Positions 17,492 to 25,933 of a stretch of DNA of 64,000 bases are shown in pieces; the stretch's first letter is position 1; the number at the start of each line of letters is the position of its first letter. This DNA comes from Mycolicibacterium flavescens (GTDB lineage: Bacteria; Actinomycetota; Actinomycetes; Mycobacteriales; Mycobacteriaceae), in assembly GCA_900637135.1 (NCBI GenBank), contig LR134353.1:2418001-2482000 (forward strand), given 5' to 3'. The position numbers and the translations under genes were made by a program. The notes below the pieces were generated by a model. That model did not search any database, was not told the DNA's origin, and worked only from the letters and a program-made list of their open reading frames with translations.

Positions 17492-18208
17492 ATGTCCAGA
17501 GTCATCACGTTACTTAACCAGAAAGGTGGCGTCGGCAAGAGCACCGCAGCCGTCAACCTCGCCGCAGTTCGCGCTGAGCGCCTAGGTAAGGATTCGCCGG
17601 ACGATGCCGATCCTCGAGTTGCCGCCGTGTCGATCGACCCGCAGGGTTCCGCCGCATGGTGGGCGAGCCAAGTCAGCGAACTCCCCTTCTATCTGATCCA
17701 GGCCCACGACGATCCACTTGAGCATCTGGCGCTGTTGAACAACCTGCCAAGCATCGACGAGGTGTATGTCGACACCGCGGGCTGGTTCGATTTGGACCCC
17801 GACGGTTCCGGAGACGGCCTTGGCTCTGGGCACTCCGCAGATGCCCTACGCACCGTGCTCGACGTTTCCGACGAAGTGCTGGTTCCGATTCTGACGGAGC
17901 CTCTGTGCTTTGACCCCACCGCACGAACCATCCGCAAGATCTTGGAGCCGCGCGGGCTCCCCTACCGCGTCTTCATCAACAACCACGACAGTCGCGATGG
18001 CAGCTACTGGCTCAACGAGACCCAAGAGTTTGTTAGAGGTCGCGGTTGGCCCCTGGCTGAAACCGTGATCCGGCACTACAAAATCCACACGAATGCATCC
18101 AACGACGGAGTGGTCGTCACGCAGTACAAGAAGACGGGGAAAGCAGCCAACGCGGCGTCGGACTACTACAGCCTCGCCGACGAGTTGATGGCAGCGGAGG
18201 TTCACTGA
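17492..18208 (+). CDS. parA: ParA partition ATPase
   Basis: 238 residues. The deviant Walker A NQKGGVGKSTAAVNLA lies at residues 9-24, followed by VSIDPQGSAAWWA and the Walker B-like VYVDTAGWF. This is the Walker-type ATPase that moves plasmid copies using the nucleoid as a matrix. The start is the ATG at 17492 with AAGGGG upstream; the open frame begins 105 bp earlier but that part is not ParA-like. The insertion GKDSPDDADPRVAA between Walker A and the first strand is slightly unusual. The stop overlaps the parB start (TGATG), so the two are co-translated. Palindromic sites flank the pair. Confidence 0.95.
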   Translation: MSRVITLLNQKGGVGKSTAAVNLAAVRAERLGKDSPDDADPRVAAVSIDPQGSAAWWASQVSELPFYLIQAHDDPLEHLALLNNLPSIDEVYVDTAGWFDLDPDGSGDGLGSGHSADALRTVLDVSDEVLVPILTEPLCFDPTARTIRKILEPRGLPYRVFINNHDSRDGSYWLNETQEFVRGRGWPLAETVIRHYKIHTNASNDGVVVTQYKKTGKAANAASDYYSLADELMAAEVH

Positions 18209-19116
18209 TGAGCCGCGGAGGTGTCAAGAGCTTCGCGGCGCTAGCCGAAACTATCGGCGACAAATCGTCGGTTGACGGGGCATCAGTCGCGTCCATCATT
18301 CCCCGAGCCGGCCAGTCGCGGTCAGTGCCGCTGCGCGAGCTTGTCGGTAATCCCCATAATCCGCGCGACTCCCTCGGCAACCTTGATGAGCTGGCTTCGA
18401 TTGTCCAGCATCAGCTGCAACCAGTCGTAGTCGTCACGAAACGCGCCTATCAAGCGTTGTATCCCGATACGCCGATCGACGCGCGCTGGGTTGTGATTCT
18501 CGGCAACCGGCGGTTGGCAGCGGCGCACCAGTTCGGCCGGCCCGAGCTCGATATCGTGATCAAGGACGAACTCGCTGCCGACAGAGCAACTCTTCTCACC
18601 GCTGTGATCGCCGAGAACGTCGACAGGTCAGGCTTCGACGTGATCGAAGAAGCTCGTGCAGTCGAGAGCCTGGTGGGGGAGTATGGCAGTGCTGACGCGG
18701 CGGCTGACCACCTACACAAGAGCAAAACCTGGGTGTCCCAACGTCGTGCACTCCTCAAGCTGGCGCCCGAGCTTCAGGAAGCTACTCGGCGCGGCGAACT
18801 TCCGATCCGCGAGGCGCGTGATCTTGCGCGAATCCCCTGGGAAGAGCAGCGGGCGTCTTGGGATCGAGCGCAATCCGACACGAATGCTGAAACTGAAACT
18901 GACCAGGTGGGCCAGGACGGCGCAGCAGGGGAGAAGGAGTCACGAGGGCAAGGTGACCGACCCGGAGCGCCGCAGACCCACTCCCGGTCGGTGAGTCGGG
19001 CACTTAAGCGGTTTGACGTCGACCCAAGCGCGCTCGCAATTGCATTGCACGGTCAACTTGGGGATGCCGGCGCGCGAACTCTCGCGACACAGCTCCGTAA
19101 GCTCGTCAAGCAGTAG
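18208..19116 (+). CDS. parB: ParB partition DNA-binding protein
   Basis: 302 residues. The ParB/Srx N-terminal domain shows VPLRELVGNPHNPRDSLGNLDEL, ILGNRRLAAAHQFG (in place of the usual GERR.RA) and TAVIAENVDRSGFDVIEEARA. A helix-turn-helix follows (SADAAADHLHKSKTWVSQRRAL), then an acidic linker and a C-terminal dimerisation segment. It should bind the GTTTTCCGCGGAAAAC dyads on either side of the operon and act with ParA. Translation is coupled to parA by overlap. Confidence 0.95.
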   Translation: MSRGGVKSFAALAETIGDKSSVDGASVASIIPRAGQSRSVPLRELVGNPHNPRDSLGNLDELASIVQHQLQPVVVVTKRAYQALYPDTPIDARWVVILGNRRLAAAHQFGRPELDIVIKDELAADRATLLTAVIAENVDRSGFDVIEEARAVESLVGEYGSADAAADHLHKSKTWVSQRRALLKLAPELQEATRRGELPIREARDLARIPWEEQRASWDRAQSDTNAETETDQVGQDGAAGEKESRGQGDRPGAPQTHSRSVSRALKRFDVDPSALAIALHGQLGDAGARTLATQLRKLVKQ

Positions 19117-19136
19117 AGGCGTCGCGGGCCCGCCTG

Positions 19137-19186
19137 GTTTTCCGCGGAAAACTGCCCGGCGGAAAAGGCAGTTTTCCGCGGAAAAC
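19137..19186. repeat. parS-like palindromes downstream of parB (two copies)
   Basis: The core GTTTTCCGCGGAAAAC lies at 19137-19152 and again at 19171-19186, the second with extended flanks (CAG..CTG at 19169-19188). A half-site CGGCGGAAAAGG lies between. With the three upstream copies these bracket parAB. Confidence 0.8.
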
Positions 19187-19482
19187 TGCAGTAGCTCCGT
19201 CGCAGGCCTAAAGTCTGCTGCGCTCAGTGATGTTGTGCATCAACAGTTTTAGCGGCGCCAACTGCGGAGCGCCTCAGCAATGGGCGGGTGACGAAGCCTA
19301 GCTTGAGGGTGGGCCACCCCCAAGCGCTGGTCGAAGCTGACCGGGCGTTGAGCGGCGATGGGGTCGATACAACACCATCGTTGAGCGGCGCCCCACGCTT
19401 GCAGCGTCACCCGGGCCCTCGTAGCACGTGCGCTAGAGGCGAATGAAAGCACGCCGAGAACCTTTGAACGTATGATCGGGCG
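19187..19482. other. Intergenic region between parS sites and the zinc-ribbon gene
   Basis: About 300 bp with no supported gene on either strand. No clear dyad seen. Confidence 0.3.
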
Positions 19483-19743
19483 ATGGTGCGGCGGCTGAGA
19501 CCGACGCCCAAGGGCTACGCAGAGCCTGGCCCGCCGGAATTCTGCCCCGCCGGCCATCCGCTGCGCGGCCCTCGCCAGGTTCTCGTGGGGACGCAGCAAT
19601 GCTCCACGTGCGCCGGGGTAGGACTGGGCCCGCACAGGTCGTACACGTGTCAGACGTGCTGGCGCACGGTCTATGACCCTAAGCCGACGCCGGCGTGCAC
19701 TTTCGTGGCGTTCGACAACCGAATCGTCCCGCACGACGAGTAG
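19483..19743 (+). CDS. Small zinc-ribbon-like protein
   Basis: 86 residues with paired metal-ligand candidates: CPAGHPL, QQCSTCAG and YTCQTCWRTVY (CxxxH, CxxC, CxxC), which suit one or two zinc ribbons. The protein-like sequence and the regular spacing favour a real gene, though no strong ribosome site is seen. It ends at the left boundary of the 608-bp direct repeat: its TAG at 19741-19743 overlaps the first bases of the repeat. Function unknown. Confidence 0.6.
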   Translation: MVRRLRPTPKGYAEPGPPEFCPAGHPLRGPRQVLVGTQQCSTCAGVGLGPHRSYTCQTCWRTVYDPKPTPACTFVAFDNRIVPHDE

Positions 19744-20349
19744 CGATTTTGGTTCTGGTGGTGGTCGGTGGTGTGGGTGGTGGGTGATACTGCCGTTCAT
19801 GTCCTTGCAGGGCTTGGTCGATGCGACCGCAGACGCGCTCGGTGGTGCGCGCGAGTTGTACGGCCCGGCTGCGTCGGCGTCGGGGTTGCCCTCGACGAGT
19901 GGGTTGCAGAACCTCAAGACTGATCTGCGGGTGTCGGTGGATACGGTGCCGGCGACCTGGAGTGGTCGTGGGGGAGAGGGCTACAAGCTGACTGGCGGCG
20001 GTGGTGTGGCCGCTTTGGACAACGTGATCGGTGCCGATCGGGGGGTGGGCCCGCAGGTGGTGGCGGCGTCGAACGAGTCCCGTGATGGCCGCGCCGGGAT
20101 GAATGGCGTGGTGAGCGATACCCGGTCGGGGGTCAATGCGATCGCCCCGAGCACTGATACCCCGGCGGGCAAGCAGGTCCTGGTCAATCATCTCGAAGGC
20201 CAGCTCGACCGCGCCAAGGCCCTGCTCACCAAATCCGAACAGCGAAACGTCGCGTTGGCGAACATGATTCGTTCTGCTGGTGGTGGTTACGGTGGCCGGC
20301 CGATGGGCGGCGGCATGTCGATGGGCGGCGGCATGGGAATGCCCATGGG
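19742..20349 (+). repeat. 608-bp direct repeat, left copy
   Basis: Apparently identical, base for base, to 54075-54682 (offset 34333). It contains 57 bp of upstream sequence, the start codon and about 184 codons of a WXG-type protein. The copies diverge at the Gly/Met-rich linker. Confidence 0.9.
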
Positions 20350-20938
20350 CGGCGGCGCCATGTCCCCGCTGGGCTCGCTGTCGGCGCTCTCCGGCCTGAC
20401 CCGCAAGATTCCGGGCCTTTCGGGCTCGTCGTCGCCGCGTCGGGCGTCCGCGACCCGTGGTGCCGCACCGGACTCTTCGGCCGCAAAGATCCCAGTGGGT
20501 GACGTCAGTTTCGCCGGGCGCGGCACCTTCCCCAAGGGGCCCGCGGCCATGTCAGCGGCCATCAATGCCGCGCTGGACGCCCGCGGTGTCACCGACCCGG
20601 TGGCTCGCACGAGGTGGCACGAAGGCTACATGACGCTCACCGGCCGCGAAAGCGGCCATAACGGCAATGTCGTCAACCTGTCCGACTCCAACGCCCACGG
20701 CGCCCAGATGGCTGATGGCGCCCCGGCCAACAGCTCCCGCGGTCCCGCACAGTGCATCCCCACCACCTTCGCCGCCTATCACCAGCCGGGCACCTCGACG
20801 AGCATCTACGAACCGGTTGCCAACATCGCCGCCTCGATGAACTACGTCATGGACCGCTACGACGTGAGGCCGGATGGGTCCAACCTTGCCGCCCGGGTGG
20901 CCCAGACGAACGCGAGCGCCAGCCCTCGGGGGTACTGA
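19799..20938 (+). CDS. WXG/DUF4226-like protein fused to a lytic transglycosylase domain
   Basis: 379 residues. The N-terminal part (1-160) is helical with a WSG (WxG) turn at PATWSGRGGEGY and the block STDTPAGKQVLVNHLEGQLDRA, shared with the 541-aa ESX-locus protein. A GGGMSMGGGMGMPMGG linker follows. The C-terminal domain has RESGHN (catalytic Glu), SSRGPAQCIPTTFAAYH and NIAASMNYVMDRY, the signature of SLT/lytic transglycosylases that cleave peptidoglycan glycan strands. The start at 19799 (MSLQGLVD) is identical in the repeat copy at 54132. Probably exported by an ESX system and acting on the wall during secretion or conjugation; that is inference. Confidence 0.85.
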   Translation: MSLQGLVDATADALGGARELYGPAASASGLPSTSGLQNLKTDLRVSVDTVPATWSGRGGEGYKLTGGGGVAALDNVIGADRGVGPQVVAASNESRDGRAGMNGVVSDTRSGVNAIAPSTDTPAGKQVLVNHLEGQLDRAKALLTKSEQRNVALANMIRSAGGGYGGRPMGGGMSMGGGMGMPMGGGAMSPLGSLSALSGLTRKIPGLSGSSSPRRASATRGAAPDSSAAKIPVGDVSFAGRGTFPKGPAAMSAAINAALDARGVTDPVARTRWHEGYMTLTGRESGHNGNVVNLSDSNAHGAQMADGAPANSSRGPAQCIPTTFAAYHQPGTSTSIYEPVANIAASMNYVMDRYDVRPDGSNLAARVAQTNASASPRGY

Positions 20939-21252
20939 CCAGCATCGAGGGATTTTGTTCTTGTAGGTTCGCATTTGCGTGGCGGATTCTCATGTGAGAT
21001 GGCGGCTTATGGCGGATCCGCCGGCTGGATGAGAATAAGTAAGACTATTGGTGGAATTGCTTTGCGGCTTCGAGGGCTCAGCTCTTGCAGTTCACTTAGT
21101 CGAGCGCGCAAGCTGATTGCACGCCGTTGTGGCGGAGTTGTCAGATGTCAGCACCGGATTATCGAGGCTCCGAAGCTGCGGTCGCTGGGCGGCCGTGGGT
21201 GAGTGGATCGCTGTCACAGGCGTGGAATTGCGCCGGTGGGACGGAGGTACAT
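20939..21252. other. Intergenic region after the transglycosylase gene
   Basis: About 310 bp with no supported gene. It may contain debris linked to the TnsA remnant that follows. Confidence 0.3.
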
Positions 21253-21423
21253 GTGTCCACGGCGACCATCACTTTTCGGTCGTCTAATGGTGAAGTTGAG
21301 CGTTCGTCGGTGGCTGGCGTGTCAAAGGCGGAGTTCTGGACTGCGCGGCCATGGCGGACTTTTCGATGGTATGAGGGGCAGCGCCACTATCCCGGTAGCG
21401 ACGATCGCCGAAGGGCGCGTTGA
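21253..21423 (+). pseudogene. Truncated TnsA-like transposase endonuclease remnant
   Basis: A GTG at 21253 has an ideal GGAGG ribosome site 5 nt upstream. The frame reads STATITFRSSNGEVERSSVAG, then PWRTFRWYEGQRHYPGS. The FRWYEGQRHYPG block is what I recall from the N-terminus of actinobacterial TnsA-like heteromeric transposase endonuclease subunits, which normally run over 200 residues. Here it stops after 56 codons and the following sequence has no related frame, so it is a 5' fragment. The family assignment rests on memory of that motif. Confidence 0.5.
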
Positions 21424-22160
21424 GGCAGCCGTCGCACCCGCGTTGCAGTCCGGCGCACCGCGCAATATGTGTGCGCGTCGGACACGGCGGCGGTGGGCGC
21501 CCATATCCTGCTGGGCCGCGGCTGCCAATGCGGCCCACAGCAGCGCGCCGTCACAGTGACGGATTGCGGCCTTATACCGAAGTTGGGTAGCTGGACAGAA
21601 GTGCTGGCTAAATGGCGTCGAACCACACGGGCGGCGCAGAAATTCCGGCGGTGCGGCCCAGCGGATGCGGTGCCGCCCGATCGTTTCGCCGTGGCCGTTG
21701 AGATCGACGCGCGGCGCGTCGCTCAAGCGCGCAAGCTCGAAGATGACTGATCGACGCGGCGGGCAAGAAAGCCTGAGGTAAGCGGGAGTTGCCTTGCCGC
21801 GCTGCATGGTGTCGGCGAGGAGGTCGGGGTGCGATCGCATTCTTCTGCGCGCTGGTAGCACCTGCCGTTGGCCAGAACCGTCGCATGGTCGGCCGGGTGG
21901 CGCGGATGGCGCCTGCAGGGCGCGTCCTCGTCATCGCCCCTGTATCGGATGTGCCACGCCGTGCTATTCGGGGACGCGGGGCGGTTCGCTTCGAGTGGCG
22001 TGGACACGGGACACCGGATCTCAGGGCTGTTCCGGCCGTCAGCGGATAAACCGGTTGTTTCGCAAGGCCCGGCTGGACAGCGGCTGCCTGGCCTCGTAAC
22101 CTAACCGTGACCTACGTATCTAATACGTACTTGCCCACTTCGCCGAAGGTTTTCGCTGTT
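21424..22160. other. Gene-poor region, probably remnant sequence
   Basis: About 740 bp. Several short overlapping frames exist but none has a ribosome site or recognisable protein character. Probably decayed mobile-element DNA. The last 50 bp hold a double TACGTA operator. Confidence 0.4.
22113..22129. promoter_or_regulatory. TACGTA double dyad upstream of NlpC/P60 gene
   Basis: TACGTATCTAATACGTA: two TACGTA palindromes 11 bp apart, the same spacing as at 36244-36260. It lies 32 bp before the preferred start at 22161. Candidate site for the BlaI-family repressor encoded at 29971. Confidence 0.6.
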
Positions 22161-23252
22161 GTGAATTCATCTGTGCTGGCGGTCCTGCCGCGCGCGTTGG
22201 GTAGACGGCTCGTCTGCATTTTGGTTGCTTTCGGCGTTGTTGCAGCGCCTTTGGCAACCGATGTCCGCGCTGATCCGGCGGCTGATGCCCTTGCCGAACT
22301 GACTGAATTGTCGCGTCTGGCGGAGCAGACCACCGAGCAGATTCACACGGCGCAGATCGACCTTGACGAGAAGCTCGCAGCGCAGCAGGTTGCGGAGAAG
22401 GGGGCGGTTTCGGATCGCATGGCCGCGGATGCAGCGGCGGCCGATCTGGTGAGGTATCAGGCTGCCGTCGACAGGTTGGCCGCGGCTGCCTACGTGGGGG
22501 GGCGCACGGATACCTTGGCGGCGGCGTTGACGGCGACGTCTCCTCAGGATTTGATCGATCAGCTGGCAGTCCAGAAGACGGTTGCGTCGGAGCTGACTGT
22601 GCAGATGGCTGCGTTCCGGTCGGCCAGTGCGCGGGCCGCGGCAACTGCGGAGGGGTCTGCGAAGTCGGCAGCCCAAGCACGGACTGCGGCCGATGAGGCC
22701 GCGGCAGTGCGGACCGACCTGGAGGCCAAACAGCGTCGGATGGCGGAGCAGACTGCTGCTGTGCAGGCCCGCTACGACGCTTTGACGCCTGATCAGCGAG
22801 CGATTCTGGCTGACCCTGGCCCCGCGCCGCCTCCTTTGCCGTCGACTCCGCCGGTGAGCGATCCGAGCATCGTTGCTATGCCGGGCCCGGCGGGCGGGGC
22901 CTCCTTGGGGAACGGTGTTGCGGTGGTCCAGGCGGCGCTGACACGGGTGGGGTCGCCTTATACGTGGGGAGCCACCGGTCCGGATGCGTTCGACTGCTCT
23001 GGGCTGATTAAGTGGGCGTTTCTGCAGAACGGCAAGTCGTTGCCTCGGTCGAGTCAGGCGCTTGCGCAGGGCGGGCAGCCGGTGGCGCTTTCAGACGTTC
23101 AGCCCGGCGACATCGTGACCTTCTATGCTGACGTGTCTCACGCGGGGATTTACATCGGCGACGGGTTGATGGTGCACGCGTCGACGTACGGAACGCCGGT
23201 GAAAGTGGCGCCGATCTCGTCGGCACCGATTCACAACGTGCGGCGGTACTAG
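22161..23252 (+). CDS. Secreted NlpC/P60 peptidoglycan endopeptidase, RipC-like
   Basis: 363 residues. Signal peptide (VLAVLPRALGRRLVCILVAFG..APLATDVRA), then a long coiled-coil region (about 40-220) as in Rip proteins, a Pro-rich linker, and a C-terminal NlpC/P60 domain. The catalytic Cys is in FDCSGLIKWAF, with His in SHAGIYIGDG and a third polar residue in MVHAS. Such enzymes cut the D-Glu-mDAP bond of peptidoglycan peptides. A GTG at 22107 also opens the frame, but the GTG at 22161 (GAAGG upstream) places the TACGTA operator outside the gene and starts directly at the signal peptide. One of three NlpC/P60 genes in this island. Confidence 0.9.
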   Translation: MNSSVLAVLPRALGRRLVCILVAFGVVAAPLATDVRADPAADALAELTELSRLAEQTTEQIHTAQIDLDEKLAAQQVAEKGAVSDRMAADAAAADLVRYQAAVDRLAAAAYVGGRTDTLAAALTATSPQDLIDQLAVQKTVASELTVQMAAFRSASARAAATAEGSAKSAAQARTAADEAAAVRTDLEAKQRRMAEQTAAVQARYDALTPDQRAILADPGPAPPPLPSTPPVSDPSIVAMPGPAGGASLGNGVAVVQAALTRVGSPYTWGATGPDAFDCSGLIKWAFLQNGKSLPRSSQALAQGGQPVALSDVQPGDIVTFYADVSHAGIYIGDGLMVHASTYGTPVKVAPISSAPIHNVRRY

Positions 23253-23272
23253 GCCGCCGCCGCGGCGCTGCG

Positions 23273-24070
23273 TCAATCGTTGAAGAAACGGCTGGTGATT
23301 TCCGTCCACTTGCGGATCTCGTCGATGGTGTGAGCGACGTGCAGCGTCGAGTCGGGGATCAGCTCAGCGAGGCGCTCGGCGGTGGAGATGGGATGCAAGG
23401 GGTCGGTGTCCCAGGCCAGCACCAAAGTGGGCTGGCGAATGGAGGTCAGCCGATTGGGGTCGGGTAGATCGGAGGAGCCGACTCCGCGCAGCGCGGCGGA
23501 GACCACATCGTCGTCGACGCCGGGTTCGAATTTGCCGTGCCGGTAGTTGGCGAAGATCGGCAGTGGGGGAGCTTCGGCCCATTGTTGTCGCCAAGCGGTT
23601 GTCCCAATGGAGTCGATGAGGTCGGCGGTGTCGAAGTACCACTGGCGCAGTTGATCGGGCCCTGTTTCCCAGGCGACGGGAGGGATCACCAGTGCCAGCC
23701 GCCTGAATCGGCGAGGAGCGTTGAGGGCGGCGTGCAGTGCTGCAGCGGCTCCGAGCGAGGATCCGGCGAAATCGATGGGTTCATCGAGGCCGGCCGCGTC
23801 CAGGACGCGCAGGAGATCGTTGGCTGCCTGCTCGAAGCGATAGTCCTCGGGTTCTGGTCGGCCCCGTGATGCGCCGTGTCCGCGTTGGTCGTAGGTGATC
23901 AGACGGCGGCCCTCGGCGATAGTGTCGATGTCGAAGATGCCCAGGCCGCGCACGATCTGCCGGCTCATGAGCACGCCGTGCCCATAGCCGACTGGCACCG
24001 TGTTGGGTGGGCCGCTGAGCTGGTAGGCGATGGTGGCGCCATCGGTGATGAGAAGGTGGTCATCCGGCAT
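23273..24070 (-). CDS. Alpha/beta hydrolase
   Basis: 265 residues, no signal peptide, probably cytosolic. The fold's landmarks are present: oxyanion-region GYGHGVLMS, LITYDQRGHGASRG, nucleophile elbow FAGSSLGAAAAL (GxSxG), acid in LAWDTDPLHPIS and His in LHVAHTIDE. The substrate cannot be deduced. It lies convergent with the NlpC gene and downstream of the BNR lipoprotein gene on the same strand, so the two may be co-transcribed from the operator-containing region at 25.0 kb. Confidence 0.9.
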   Translation of the reverse strand: MPDDHLLITDGATIAYQLSGPPNTVPVGYGHGVLMSRQIVRGLGIFDIDTIAEGRRLITYDQRGHGASRGRPEPEDYRFEQAANDLLRVLDAAGLDEPIDFAGSSLGAAAALHAALNAPRRFRRLALVIPPVAWETGPDQLRQWYFDTADLIDSIGTTAWRQQWAEAPPLPIFANYRHGKFEPGVDDDVVSAALRGVGSSDLPDPNRLTSIRQPTLVLAWDTDPLHPISTAERLAELIPDSTLHVAHTIDEIRKWTEITSRFFND

Positions 24071-24124
24071 TGCGGCTCCTCAGATGCGTTGGTGCGGTAT
24101 TCCGTGGGGTTTCGGGCCAGCCGT

Positions 24125-24973
24125 CTATTCGACAGCGGTGAGGACGTTGACGGTCGCGCCGTTGTCGGTGGAGGTGTAGATGGCGGTATCTGTGGCGATG
24201 TAGACCTGACCGTTGCCCGCGGCGAGCAGGGCCTGGGGTTTGTTGTTGAGCGAGTGGCCCGGCTGCCAGGTCTGCCCGTCGTCGGCGCTGGTGTACAGCC
24301 GTCCTTCGAGGTCGGCGCCGAGCAGGGGACCGCGGTCGGGCCAGCTGATGAACAGCAGTGCCGGCGCACCGGTGACTGCGCTGAACGTCCTCGCCCCGTC
24401 GGTGCTTCGGAGCAGCCCTTGGCGTGCTGTCGCGAGAATCTCATCCGGGGCACCCGGTGATACTGCGAGGTCGACGGCGGCGGGCACTTCTGCGCGCTGC
24501 TGCCAGGACCGCTGGTCAAAACTAACCATCACGGTGCCGGATTGGCTGTCGTGACCGTAGACCCGTCCGTGGCGGTATTTGAGCGCGTGGAAGTCGGCGC
24601 TACCGTGCAACGACAGAGGTTCCCAGGACTGGCCGGCGTCGCTGCTTTTGATCAGGCCGAGGTGCGGGGGCTGTTGACGATCGGCGGGGTCGGGGTGGCC
24701 GCTAGCCAGGAATTCGTCGGGGCCGGCGACGGTGAAGCCCATGAAGTCCTGCGAGAGCTCACCAACTCGTTGGGGCGCCTGATCTTGCTCAACGGTGTAG
24801 AGGCCGTAATGAGTTGCGACGTAGAGCTTGTCGTCAGATGGGTTGATGCCGAGGCCGTGGATGTGCACCATGCCCGGCGCGACGGCGGGTGGCGGGCTTT
24901 CAGGGGCGTTCGACGAACAGGCCGCGGCCAGAGCCCCGGTCAGGGCGATGGCGAAAAGGTTGCGGATCAGCAC
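24125..24973 (-). CDS. Secreted lipoprotein with BNR/sialidase-like repeats (F510_1955-type)
   Basis: 282 residues. Lipoprotein signal with lipobox ALAAACSS, then a predicted beta-propeller: HIHGLGINPSDDKLYVATHYGLY, SSDAGQSWEPL, STDGARTFSAV, SADDGQTWQPG and STDNGATVN are Asp-box-like (SxDxGxTW) repeats. Proteins of this type are often called F510_1955 family glycosylhydrolases, but enzymatic activity is not established and several lie beside metal-resistance genes. Its promoter region carries a TACGTA dyad at 24996-25016, shared with the divergent DUF305 gene. It is likely surface-attached. Confidence 0.85.
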   Translation of the reverse strand: MLIRNLFAIALTGALAAACSSNAPESPPPAVAPGMVHIHGLGINPSDDKLYVATHYGLYTVEQDQAPQRVGELSQDFMGFTVAGPDEFLASGHPDPADRQQPPHLGLIKSSDAGQSWEPLSLHGSADFHALKYRHGRVYGHDSQSGTVMVSFDQRSWQQRAEVPAAVDLAVSPGAPDEILATARQGLLRSTDGARTFSAVTGAPALLFISWPDRGPLLGADLEGRLYTSADDGQTWQPGHSLNNKPQALLAAGNGQVYIATDTAIYTSTDNGATVNVLTAVE

Positions 24974-24995
24974 ACGGACACCTTCCGGTCACGAG

Positions 24996-25016
24996 ATCTA
25001 CGTAGTTCAATAGTAG
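24996..25016. promoter_or_regulatory. TACGTA dyad between BNR lipoprotein and DUF305 genes
   Basis: ATCTACGTAGTT followed by ATAGTAGG, the CTACGTAG core plus a partial second half as in the other island sites. It lies 23 bp upstream of the lipoprotein start. Candidate BlaI-family operator. Confidence 0.55.
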
Positions 25017-25094
25017 GTGGGCAGTGCGTGGCTACTGCGTGAGGTGGCTGCGCCTCGGGTGGCGCCGACCGCGGGTGACAGACCGGGGGAGGTG

Positions 25095-25111
25095 TCTTCA
25101 TCAAATCTTCA
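25095..25111 (+). promoter_or_regulatory. TCTTCA-N5-TCTTCA response-regulator-type box
   Basis: Direct repeat TCTTCA at 25095 and 25106, one helical turn (11 bp) apart, typical of OmpR/PhoB-family binding sites. It lies 110 bp upstream of the DUF305 start. The same motif lies between the response-regulator gene and the 27997 gene, and upstream of the L,D-transpeptidase gene. Confidence 0.55.
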
Positions 25112-25220
25112 TCGGATCACGAACCGACCCATACTCGGATTGCTGAGGCTGGGGTGCGGCGGCGCAAGGCTTGCCGTGTGGACGCATGGTGTCACGAAGA
25201 TGTTCGAGGAAGGATGTGCG

Positions 25221-25916
25221 ATGCAGCACAAGCGTTTTGGATTCGGGCTTGCGACGCTTGCGGCGTCGGCCCTGTTTGTCAGCGGCTGTTCGAATGCAAC
25301 GAACGAGTCTCAGTCATCGGCGTCGAGCACCACCTCGGCAGCAGCGTCGGCGTCGGCTTCGCCCAGTGCTGCGAGCAGTGACGCTGCCCATAACGATGCT
25401 GATGTGACGTTCGCGCAGGGCATGATCCCTCATCATCAGCAGGCGATCGAGATGAGCGACATGCTGCTCGGCAAGCAGGGAGTTGATCCTGAAGTAGTGT
25501 CACTCGCCAACGAGATCAAGAACGCTCAGGGTCCTGAGATCGAACAGATGCAGGGCTGGCTGCGGGACTGGGGAGTGTCCTCGTCGACAACGGCCCCCAG
25601 CACCGCCGCAATGCCCGGTCATGACATGCCTGGCCATCAAATGCCCAGCGGAGACATGGGTGATATGCCGGGTATGAGCGGCGGCGGTATGGGCATGATG
25701 TCGGAAGCCGATATGGCTGCACTGCAGAACGCGCAGGGCGCTGAGGCTAGCCGACTCTTTTTGACCCAGATGATCGAGCATCACAAGGGCGCGATCATGA
25801 TGGCGCAGCAGGAAGTTGACAACGGCCAGTTCCCGGCGGCAGTCGAGATGGCGCGCAACATCGTGTCTTCTCAGCAAGCGGAGATCGACACGATGCAGGG
25901 AATGTTGGACAAGTAG
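25221..25916 (+). CDS. DUF305 lipoprotein, copper-island type
   Basis: 231 residues. Lipobox LFVSGCS after a signal peptide, a Ser/Ala-rich spacer, then two DUF305 halves: FAQGMIPHHQQAIEMSDMLL and FLTQMIEHHKGAIMMAQQEV. A Met/His-rich loop (PGHDMPGHQMPSGDMGDMPGM) lies between them. The His pairs and Met-rich loop could bind Cu(I). DUF305 proteins (ferritin-like helical bundle) are frequent in copper and silver resistance loci. The start ATG at 25221 has AGGAAGGA upstream; the frame opens earlier but without a signal peptide. Likely regulated by the adjacent two-component system through the TCTTCA box. Confidence 0.9.
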   Translation: MQHKRFGFGLATLAASALFVSGCSNATNESQSSASSTTSAAASASASPSAASSDAAHNDADVTFAQGMIPHHQQAIEMSDMLLGKQGVDPEVVSLANEIKNAQGPEIEQMQGWLRDWGVSSSTTAPSTAAMPGHDMPGHQMPSGDMGDMPGMSGGGMGMMSEADMAALQNAQGAEASRLFLTQMIEHHKGAIMMAQQEVDNGQFPAAVEMARNIVSSQQAEIDTMQGMLDK

Positions 25917-25933
25917 CGCGGAGAGGGCACTAG

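Noticed and set aside
21322..22099. Overlapping frames of 80-180 codons on both strands
   Set aside because: None has a ribosome site or a recognisable motif, and they conflict with one another; treated as decayed DNA.
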